Source: Chloroflexota bacterium (GTDB lineage: Bacteria > Chloroflexota > Dehalococcoidia > RBG-13-53-26). Taken from it: a stretch of DNA of 7,563 nt. Location: positions 1 through 7,563 of the forward strand of contig JAUWXW010000075.1 in NCBI GenBank assembly GCA_030616195.1. Direction: 5' to 3'. The position numbers and the translations under genes are program-made. Of the stretch, positions 1 to 4,638 are shown one piece after another; position 1 is the stretch's first letter; every line of letters begins with the position of its first letter. The notes beneath the pieces are model-generated. The model was not told the DNA's origin. It was given only the letters and a program-made list of their open reading frames with translations, and did no database searches.

Positions 1-405
1 AACGCTACCTTTGGAGTTCCGGAAGTTAACCTGGGTGTCATTCCGGGGTGGGGAGGTACGCAGAGGCTGCCCCGGGCTATCCCGGCAGCCAAGGCAGCGG
101 AGTTGCTTTTCTTCGGGCACAGCATTGATGCACAAGAGGCGTACCGCATAGGGCTGGTCAACAAGGTTGTCCCCCTTGATGAGCTACTCCCTACGGCTGA
201 GGAGTGGGCCCAAAGGCTTTGTGAGATACCCCCCTTGGCAGTGAGGGCAGCAAAAGAAGCCATGATAAAAGGGGCTGAAATGAACCTGGAAGATGGTTTG
301 AGGCTGGAGACAAAGCTAATCGATTTCCTGTTTACTACTGAAGACCACAAGGAGGCCAGGCAGGCCTTTATAGAGAAAAGGAAACCGGAACCGAAGGGGA
401 GGTAG
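1..405 (+). CDS. Enoyl-CoA hydratase/isomerase (crotonase) family protein, 3' part only
   Basis: The reading frame is open from the first base, so this is the C-terminal 134 residues of a gene that begins outside the window; the TTG at 103 is internal, not a start. Crotonases add water across 2-enoyl-CoA thioesters in beta-oxidation-like pathways in the cytoplasm. The visible part opens with the family signature FGVPEVNLGVIPGWGGTQRLPR region (residues 4-25 of the fragment). Glu8 in PEV aligns with the second catalytic glutamate of rat mitochondrial hydratase (Glu164). The first catalytic glutamate and the oxyanion-hole glycines lie upstream and cannot be checked. Residues 48-59 (EAYRIGLVNKVV) and the tail ending EKRKPEPKGR are also typical. 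The family includes isomerases, dehydratases and C-C lyases, so the exact reaction is open. It lies 134 bases upstream of the thiolase-fold gene on the same strand and probably acts in the same pathway. Confidence 0.93.
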   Translation, partial: NATFGVPEVNLGVIPGWGGTQRLPRAIPAAKAAELLFFGHSIDAQEAYRIGLVNKVVPLDELLPTAEEWAQRLCEIPPLAVRAAKEAMIKGAEMNLEDGLRLETKLIDFLFTTEDHKEARQAFIEKRKPEPKGR

Positions 406-539
406 TATTCAGGATACTGCCGAGGGAGTGATAACGGGGCGGAATCCCCAGACCATGCCATATTCATCGTGTTCAGGAGTTGCCCGTTGGAGGATGGCGG
501 CAGAGTGGCCGGATAGGGTTGAGAAGGAGGGCTAGACAA
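406..539 (+). other. Gap between hydratase and thiolase-fold genes
   Basis: These 134 bases hold no credible gene. The frame of the downstream gene stays open back to a TTG at 480, but that extension has no thiolase homology and a strong ribosome site lies inside it. A small GGGG/CCCC dyad with a six-base loop (near 436-449) is too short to call a terminator and has no T-tract. No convincing -35/-10 pair was seen, so read-through from the hydratase gene is plausible. Confidence 0.5.
524..530 (+). promoter_or_regulatory. Shine-Dalgarno site that sets the GTG start at 540
   Basis: AAGGAGG is a full-strength ribosome site placed nine bases before GTG at 540. It decides the start of the thiolase-fold gene against the longer reading frame from TTG at 480, whose extra 20 residues (many Arg and Gly) lie upstream of the family's N-terminus. 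Confidence 0.85.
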
Positions 540-1706
540 GTGGACGCCTTAAAAGACAGGGCTGCCATTGCAGGTATTGGTTGGACCAGTTTTTCCAGGG
601 ACTCCGGCGTCAGCGTGCTCAGCCTGGCCGCAGAGGCTTGCAAAAAGGCCATAGATGACGCCGGGCTAAGCGTTAGAGAAATTGACGGCGTAGTAACACA
701 CAACATGAGTGATTCCGTGATGCCACAGGAAGTGGCTACCTGCCTCGGTCTGCCAAGCCTGGGCTATCACCTGGAGTACTGGGGGGGCGGCCCGGCCGGT
801 TGCCAAACAGTGATAAATGCCGCTATGGCGATAGTGACCGGGATGGCCCGCCACGTGGTCTGTTTCCGGGCCTTGAATGGTCGCTCGGGGCAGCGCCTGG
901 GCGGCACGGGGCAAAGACCGCCCACAACGGGGGAGGCACAGTTCCTGGTCCCCTACGGGTGGACGAGTTTTGTTCATGCTTTTGCCCACTGCGCCAGAAG
1001 GCACATGGTCGAGTACGGGACAACACAGCGACAATTGGGTCTGGTGGCGGTAACCGAGCGGCAGCATGCTTCGATGAACGAAAGGGCAATGATGCGCACC
1101 CCCATGACGATTGACGACTACCTTGATTCCAGGATGATAGCCGATCCGTTTCGCCTGCTGGATATTTGCGTGGAGACCGACGGTGGATGCGCTGTGGTAG
1201 TCACCTCAGCAGAGAGGGCCAGGGATCTCAGGCACCGCCCGGTTTACATTATGGGCGCTGCCGTCGGAGGTGGCCCCGATCCTACCCCATACGGCATGCA
1301 TACCTTTGGCTGGCTCAGGGGGAGCCATACCGAACTATATGGCAAATACATCTCGCCACGGCTTTACAAGATGGCCGGTATAACTCCCGGGGACATCGAT
1401 GTGGCAGAGCTTTACGATGAGATGACCATCGCCGTGCTGATTCAGTTGGAGGACTTCGGCTTTTGCCACAAGGGGGAGGGCGGTCCCTTCGTTGAGGAGG
1501 GCCGCATCGAAATAGGGAAGGAGCTTCCCGTCAACACCCATGGTGGTTTTCTCTCCGAGGGATATCTGCACGGCTTGAATCATATAGCCGAGGCAGTGAG
1601 CCAGCTCAGAGGTGATGCCGGCCCCCGGCAGGTCAAGGACGCCGAGATTGCCCTCTGCACCAGCCTTGGCATGCAGATAGGTAGCGCCCTCATATTGCGG
1701 AGGTAA
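540..1706 (+). CDS. Thiolase-fold protein lacking thiolase catalytic residues; candidate Ltp2-type acyl-CoA retro-aldolase
   Basis: Thiolase superfamily, 388 residues from GTG at 540. The N-terminal half starts AAIAGIGWTSFSRDSG and carries the nucleophile loop at 79-101 (EYWGGGPAGC to AIVTG). Counting back from the AIVTG helix, the catalytic Cys position is Gly84; the nearest Cys is 88, four residues later. The C-terminal half has VAELYDEMTIAVLIQLEDFGFC (288-309), KGEGGPFVEEG (311-321) and LPVNTHGGFLSEGYLHG (329-345). The usual GHP histidine is replaced by Tyr342. Cys373 (ALCTSLGM) occupies the second cysteine position. Loss of both key residues argues against Claisen condensation or thiolysis. 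Ltp2, which cleaves steroid side-chain hydroxyacyl-CoA by retro-aldol chemistry, is a thiolase-fold enzyme with a repurposed active site and needs a DUF35 partner; such a partner follows here six bases downstream. Tyr292 and Tyr342 are candidate active-site residues. Databases may label it acetyl-CoA acetyltransferase or lipid-transfer protein. The fold is near certain; the reaction is inferred. Confidence 0.9.
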   Translation: MDALKDRAAIAGIGWTSFSRDSGVSVLSLAAEACKKAIDDAGLSVREIDGVVTHNMSDSVMPQEVATCLGLPSLGYHLEYWGGGPAGCQTVINAAMAIVTGMARHVVCFRALNGRSGQRLGGTGQRPPTTGEAQFLVPYGWTSFVHAFAHCARRHMVEYGTTQRQLGLVAVTERQHASMNERAMMRTPMTIDDYLDSRMIADPFRLLDICVETDGGCAVVVTSAERARDLRHRPVYIMGAAVGGGPDPTPYGMHTFGWLRGSHTELYGKYISPRLYKMAGITPGDIDVAELYDEMTIAVLIQLEDFGFCHKGEGGPFVEEGRIEIGKELPVNTHGGFLSEGYLHGLNHIAEAVSQLRGDAGPRQVKDAEIALCTSLGMQIGSALILRR

Positions 1707-1712
1707 CAGGCC

Positions 1713-2129
1713 ATGAACAAGTATAAGAAACCGCTGCCTACTCCCGACATAGATACCCGTGAATACTGGCAGGGATGCAAGAGACATGAGTTTCTAATGC
1801 AGCGATGCAAGGATTGTGGCACGTACTGCTTCCCACCTATGCCCATGTGCCACAGGTGCAACTCCATGGACAGGGAATGGGGCAGGGTCAGCGGAAAGGG
1901 GAAGGTCTACTCCTGGTTTGTAGTCCACCATGCCACCCACCCAGACTTTGTGGACGAGGTCCCCTATGCAGTCGTATTAGTAGAACTGGACGAGCAGGCC
2001 GATCTGCGCATACCCAGCAACGTGGTTGATTGCAGAATCGAAGATATAAATGCAGGGATGCCGGTGGAGGTGGTCTTCGAAGATGTCACCGATGAGATTA
2101 CCCTGCCGAAGTTCCGACCGGTGAGGTGA
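1713..2129 (+). CDS. Zn-ribbon/OB-fold DUF35 protein, partner of the thiolase-fold enzyme
   Basis: 138 residues. The N-terminal helix region (DIDTREYWQGCKRHEFLMQRC) leads into a rubredoxin-like zinc ribbon with Cys32, Cys35, Cys46 and Cys49 as probable zinc ligands. An OB-fold follows from about residue 57 (WGRVSGKGKVYSWFVVHH) to the C-terminal LPKFRPVR. This is the standard architecture and length of stand-alone DUF35 (OB_aCoA_assoc) proteins. They bind acyl-CoA enzymes as structural or CoA-holding subunits: the DUF35 domain of ChsH2 with Ltp2, and the DUF35 protein bridging archaeal thiolase and HMG-CoA synthase. The ribosome site GGAGG (1699-1703) lies in the last codons of the thiolase-fold gene, nine bases from the ATG, so translation is probably coupled and a stoichiometric complex is likely. 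It is not expected to be an enzyme by itself. Confidence 0.93.
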   Translation: MNKYKKPLPTPDIDTREYWQGCKRHEFLMQRCKDCGTYCFPPMPMCHRCNSMDREWGRVSGKGKVYSWFVVHHATHPDFVDEVPYAVVLVELDEQADLRIPSNVVDCRIEDINAGMPVEVVFEDVTDEITLPKFRPVR

Positions 2130-2133
2130 TACC

Positions 2134-2547
2134 GTGGGCGTAGAGAGAGTCCTGGAAGTGGGTATAGCAGTAACAGACCTCGACGAAGCAATCGAGTTCT
2201 TCACAGAGGTTTTGGGGCTGACACCGGGAAGGACGGACACGTATGAACGCTATGGGATGCGATACAATCTGTGTTCCCTGGGAGACGTCTACTTTGAGCT
2301 GATAGAACCGACCAGCCCGGAAGGACGGATAGCCGAGTCTATTTCGAGACGCGGCGAGGGCGTACACCACATCGCCTTGAAGGTATCCAATCTAGAGGAA
2401 ACCATGGCCCGGTTTAGGGAGCAAGGCGTTCAGTTTATAGAGGAGACCCCGCTGTACCTCGACGTCAGCTACGGGAGAGTGAAGTTCACCTTTGCCCGCC
2501 CCAGTTCACTGCACGGCGTACTGCTGGAGTTGATCGAGGTATTGTAG
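2134..2547 (+). CDS. VOC/glyoxalase-fold protein, methylmalonyl-CoA epimerase-like
   Basis: 137 residues with two beta-alpha-beta-beta-beta modules: the first from VLEVGIAVTDLDEAIEFF (6-23) to YFELIEP (53-59), the second from GEGVHHIALKV (74-84) to HGVLLELIEV (127-136). The GEGVHHIA and GVLLEL signatures match methylmalonyl-CoA epimerases, where His and Glu at these places bind the metal; here these are His78/His79 and Glu132. The first metal-binding His of epimerases (in the IDHIGIAV motif) is Glu8 here, so the metal site or the reaction may differ. The GTG start is supported by GAGG (2123-2126) seven bases upstream, overlapping the end of the DUF35 gene, with only four bases between the genes. 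If the aldolase releases propionyl-CoA, an epimerase would fit its further metabolism; that is inference. It could also be another VOC isomerase or lyase. Confidence 0.88.
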   Translation: MGVERVLEVGIAVTDLDEAIEFFTEVLGLTPGRTDTYERYGMRYNLCSLGDVYFELIEPTSPEGRIAESISRRGEGVHHIALKVSNLEETMARFREQGVQFIEETPLYLDVSYGRVKFTFARPSSLHGVLLELIEVL

Positions 2548-2712
2548 CGTATTCTGCGGTGATGTGGGCGCACAGTACCAGTTCTTGTGAGCATCAACCC
2601 GCCTGTGCTAAACTGCGCCATGATTCCTCGTTCACCTCAAGATGGAACGCCTCCAGGGCACGGCGCGACAATCAGGGCTTATCAAAGGAATCCCTTGTAA
2701 CCGGGGTTGTAC

Positions 2713-4173
2713 ATGACCGATGTGGGTGCGCCAGCAGCAGAGAGAGGCTTTGAGTCCAAGTGGTTGATTCTAGCCGCGGTAATGCTGGGCAGCATTATGG
2801 GGCCTCTCGATGCCAGCATAGTCAACACCGTCCTCCCTTCCATCACCGACTCCTTCCATACTGAGATATCGATAGCTCAATGGGTGCCGACAGTCTACCT
2901 CCTGACCATTAGCTGTCTCATCTTGCTGTATGGCCGCCTGGGGGACATGCTGGGCTATAAGAGGGTTTTCGTTTGCGGCCTGGCTGCTTTCACCGCGGCC
3001 TCCGTTCTATGCGCTTTCTCGCAGAGCATCTGGATGCTGATTTCCTTTAGGGCCGTGCAGGGGCTCGCCGGGGGCATGATGATGGCGGTAAGCTTTGCCA
3101 TTATTACCGCCGCCTTCCCTCCAACTGAGCGGGGCAAGGCCCTGGGCATCAGTGCTGTTGGCATTTCCGTCGGCCTGGCCGCCGGGCCAACTCTGGGTGG
3201 CATAATTACCGAACACACTAGCTGGCGCTACATCTTCTTGATCAACGTCCCCATCGGAATCGCCGCTCTGATATGGGCTCGCCGCGTGATACCCGAAAGC
3301 GGCAAGAAGGCCGGACAGCGCCTTGACTTGCCCGGGGCTTTGACTGCCTTCGTCTTCCTGCTCAGCTTGCTTCTCTATGCCAATAGAGGTGAGGCCTGGG
3401 GATGGCTATCGCCCCGGTGCATTGGCCTGCTGGTCGTGGCGCTCCTGTCCGGCGCATGGTTTCTCAGGATAGAGAGGAAATCGGCGCAGCCCATGCTTAA
3501 CCTGGCGCTATTTGCCAACCGCATATTCAGCTTTGCCAATTTTAGTGCCCTTCTCAGCTTTACGGCAGCCTACGGGATGATCTTCCTGACACCTTTCTAT
3601 CTGATGTTCGTGCTGCATTACAACATAGGAAAAGTGGGCTGGATAATGGCCAGTTCCCCATTGGCTACGCTGTTTGTGGCGCCTCTCAGCGGTGCAGTGT
3701 CCGACCGTATCGGCACCAGGGGCCTGGCCTTCTGCGGCATGATTATCTCCGGCTTGGGCTTGTTTCTCATGAGCGACCTGAAGGCGTCCGCTGGCAGCTC
3801 TGATGTCATCTGGCGAATGACCGTTTTCGGCTTCGGAATGGGCATGTTTCAAAGCCCGAACAATAGCACCGTTATGGGAAACGTTCCCCGGGTTCACCTG
3901 GGTGTTGCCTCAGGGATACTGGCCGCCATGCGCAATGTAGGCATGGTGGTGGGAATAGCCGTCGCCGGTGCCGTACTCTACAATGTGGCTCCCATCGCCG
4001 TGTCCGGGCATCCGGGTTCCTTTAGCAGCACTGAAATTGAGGAGTTTCTATCCGGTTTGCGCTGGGCCTACATAGCGGGGGCGGCACTGGCAGGCACCGC
4101 GGCTCTAACCTCTCTTGGAGCAGTAGGCCGGCGGAGGCAAGCTCAGACCAAAGGCTCGCCCGGTGATACTTGA
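2713..4173 (+). CDS. MFS transporter, DHA2 (14-TM drug:H+ antiporter-2) family
   Basis: 486 residues from ATG at 2713; a TTG at 2707 is in frame but leaves no room for a ribosome site, and even for the ATG the site (GGGG, 2703-2706) is weak. An integral membrane proton-coupled transporter. Motifs in order: LDASIVNTVLP (32-42), the DHA2 motif in TM1; GRLGDMLGYKR (74-84), motif A in loop 2-3; Arg113 in SFRAVQGLAGG, motif B; GLAAGPTLGG (154-163), the antiporter motif C; then SWRYIFLINVPIG (170-182). Length and the extra hydrophobic segments in the middle (about 205-250) fit 14 helices. Members export drugs, lipids, bile acids or siderophores, and substrate cannot be read from sequence. It follows the acyl-CoA cluster on the same strand after 165 bases, so it may move the substrate or a product of that pathway, but no evidence ties them beyond position. 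An intrinsic terminator lies about 92 bases past its stop. Confidence 0.92.
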   Translation: MTDVGAPAAERGFESKWLILAAVMLGSIMGPLDASIVNTVLPSITDSFHTEISIAQWVPTVYLLTISCLILLYGRLGDMLGYKRVFVCGLAAFTAASVLCAFSQSIWMLISFRAVQGLAGGMMMAVSFAIITAAFPPTERGKALGISAVGISVGLAAGPTLGGIITEHTSWRYIFLINVPIGIAALIWARRVIPESGKKAGQRLDLPGALTAFVFLLSLLLYANRGEAWGWLSPRCIGLLVVALLSGAWFLRIERKSAQPMLNLALFANRIFSFANFSALLSFTAAYGMIFLTPFYLMFVLHYNIGKVGWIMASSPLATLFVAPLSGAVSDRIGTRGLAFCGMIISGLGLFLMSDLKASAGSSDVIWRMTVFGFGMGMFQSPNNSTVMGNVPRVHLGVASGILAAMRNVGMVVGIAVAGAVLYNVAPIAVSGHPGSFSSTEIEEFLSGLRWAYIAGAALAGTAALTSLGAVGRRRQAQTKGSPGDT

Positions 4174-4194
4174 GGGCCGCGGACACTGCCCCTT

Positions 4195-4233
4195 CGTTGT
4201 TTTCTGCGTTGCTACGCTCCTCGCAGTGACATG
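4195..4233 (-). repeat. Interspersed repeat of the 'TGTCATTGCGAGGAGCG' type
   Basis: Read on the minus strand this is TGTCACTGCGAGGAGCGTAG followed by CAACGCAGAAAACAACGAAG. It matches from memory a short repeat seen in many environmental bacterial genomes, whose spurious antisense translation is CHCEERS-. A minus-strand reading through it does give CHCEERSNAE. CTGCG (4204-4208) and CGCAG (4222-4226) form a hairpin around the variable centre. It lies about 20 bases past the stop of the first transporter. Confidence 0.6.
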
Positions 4234-4256
4234 GAAACTTGTGCCTCTGTAACACG

Positions 4257-4341
4257 CAATGTAGCGCGACCCTTTAGGGTCGCCTTTTTGAGGCGAGGCT
4301 GAAGCTCGAAGAGTCGCCGTAGGAGACCTGGCGCTACATTG
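4257..4341. repeat. 85-bp element bounded by 11-bp perfect inverted repeats
   Basis: CAATGTAGCGC at 4257-4267 is exactly inverted as GCGCTACATTG at 4331-4341. The interior holds a GC-rich hairpin with T-tract (4266-4289), an overlapping hairpin TCGCCT/AGGCGA (4280-4296), and a less ordered right half. No coding capacity. The left 11 bases plus the ACCCT/AGGGT hairpin recur at 7052, which shows that this is a dispersed family and not chance. Size and terminal inverted repeats resemble a MITE or REP-like unit; no flanking target-site duplication was evident and no transposase is in the window. Confidence 0.6.
4266..4289 (+). terminator. Intrinsic terminator after the DHA2 transporter
   Basis: GCGACCC (4266-4272) pairs perfectly with GGGTCGC (4277-4283) around a four-base loop TTTA, followed by C and five T (4285-4289). 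This is the form of a Rho-independent terminator for plus-strand transcripts leaving the transporter at 4173. It is embedded in the inverted-repeat element, so the element seems to supply the terminator. On the minus strand the hairpin is preceded, not followed, by the T/A tract, so it would not terminate leftward transcripts. Confidence 0.65.
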
Positions 4342-4378
4342 TCATGCAGGGGAGGACGTCTCTGTCCGCCGTCCTTTC

Positions 4379-4400
4379 GGGGCGACACGGAGTTCGCCCC
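4379..4400. repeat. Perfect 7-bp hairpin GGGGCGA/TCGCCCC
   Basis: GGGGCGA (4379-4385) and TCGCCCC (4394-4400) flank an eight-base loop. The minus-strand form (GTAGGGGGCGAAC...) resembles another short interspersed repeat common in environmental genomes. No T-tract follows, so it is not a terminator. Confidence 0.45.
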
Positions 4401-4413
4401 CTACTTTGCTATG

Positions 4414-4461
4414 TCTCAAGGCAACGTGAAACAGAGGTCTGTAATAAGGTAAACAGACCTC
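4414..4461 (+). promoter_or_regulatory. Promoter-like module (copy 1) overlapped by a 9-bp inverted repeat
   Basis: TCTCAAGGCAA (4414-4424) is followed by TGAAA, GGT and a TGTAAT (4440-4445), the same order as in the module upstream of the second transporter. GAGGTCTGT (4434-4442) and ACAGACCTC (4453-4461) form a perfect nine-bp dyad with a ten-base spacer that covers the putative -10 and start point, the usual place of an operator. The -35 region is poor. It may be a second, upstream promoter or a decayed duplicate. Confidence 0.3.
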
Positions 4462-4488
4462 GCGTCAAATAGGGAGGGGGTTATTGTC

Positions 4489-4543
4489 ACCCTGAGGTCG
4501 CCTCAGGCGACCGAAGGGTCTCGGTTCTCCAGAGAACCGCGAC
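4489..4543. repeat. Two adjoining long palindromes (REP-like)
   Basis: First dyad: ACCCT (4489-4493) with AGGGT (4515-4519), then symmetrical GA/GA, then GGTCGCCT (4496-4503) with AGGCGACC (4505-4512) around one central C. Second dyad: CGGTTCTC (4522-4529) with GAGAACCG (4532-4539) around CA, extended by GTC/GAC (4518-4520, 4541-4543) after one mismatch. The stems share bases 4518-4519. The context TGTCACCCTGAG...CGAAGGGTCTC resembles a known class of dispersed repeat; no T-tract. Confidence 0.6.
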
Positions 4544-4569
4544 TTGGGGCAATTTCCGTCAGCCACCTC

Positions 4570-4598
4570 TCAAGGCAATCTGAAAAACGGGTTATAAT
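4570..4598 (+). promoter_or_regulatory. Probable promoter of the second MFS gene (module copy 2)
   Basis: A perfect TATAAT (4593-4598) lies 25 bases before the AAGGAGG ribosome site of the gene at 4639, giving a leader of roughly 34 bases if transcription starts near 4605. The hexamer 17 bases upstream, TCAAGG (4570-4575), is a poor -35, so the promoter may rely on the -10 or on an activator. The whole block TCTCAAGGCAA..TGAAA..GGT..TAATA is a diverged duplicate of 4414-4447. Confidence 0.5.
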
Positions 4599-4600
4599 AG

Positions 4601-4620
4601 GGCAGCAGAGTCTGCCTGCC
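4601..4620. promoter_or_regulatory. Dyad at the predicted transcription start, possible operator
   Basis: GGCAG (4601-4605) pairs with CTGCC (4616-4620), and CAGA (4606-4609) with TCTG (4611-4614), leaving one unpaired C at 4615. The near-palindrome starts three bases after TATAAT, so it would straddle the start point and could bind a repressor or form a small 5' hairpin in the leader. This is position-based inference only. Confidence 0.3.
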
Positions 4621-4622
4621 AG

Positions 4623-4629
4623 AAGGAGG
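4623..4629 (+). promoter_or_regulatory. Shine-Dalgarno site that sets the TTG start at 4639
   Basis: AAGGAGG ends nine bases before TTG at 4639, the same geometry as the thiolase-fold gene. No ATG or GTG at a suitable distance competes, so a TTG start is the best reading. Confidence 0.8.
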
Positions 4630-4638
4630 CTTAGGAGC

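Larger units (their letters stand above)
4174..4592 (+). other. Gene-free, hairpin- and repeat-dense intergenic region
   Basis: No gene fits here. The stretch contains, in order: an interspersed repeat (4195-4233), an 85-bp inverted-repeat element with a terminator (4257-4341), a GGGGCGA/TCGCCCC hairpin (4379-4400), a promoter-like module with a nine-bp inverted repeat (4414-4461), and two adjoining long palindromes (4489-4543). Each is listed separately. The density of perfect dyads far exceeds what the terminator alone explains and suggests a landing zone for small repeated elements. Confidence 0.75.

Noticed and set aside
480..539. N-terminal extension of the thiolase-fold gene from TTG at 480
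   Set aside because: The 20 extra residues lie outside the family's N-terminus and contain the AAGGAGG site that serves GTG at 540; no ribosome site of comparable quality precedes 480.
666..1067. Long antisense frames over the thiolase-fold gene (also 1335-1787 and 5568-5867)
   Set aside because: They are shadows of strongly supported genes, with no family motifs and no ribosome sites.
2559..2753. 64-residue plus-strand frame between the VOC and DHA2 genes
   Set aside because: No recognisable domain, Cys/Ser/Arg-rich composition, and it overlaps the true start of the transporter in another frame.
4022..4255. 77-residue minus-strand frame
   Set aside because: It overlaps the 3' end of the DHA2 transporter antisense and translates an interspersed repeat (CHCEERSNAE); no start context or homology.
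4257..4341. Insertion sequence
   Set aside because: At 85 bp it has no transposase, and no target-site duplication was visible; it is listed as a repeat element only.
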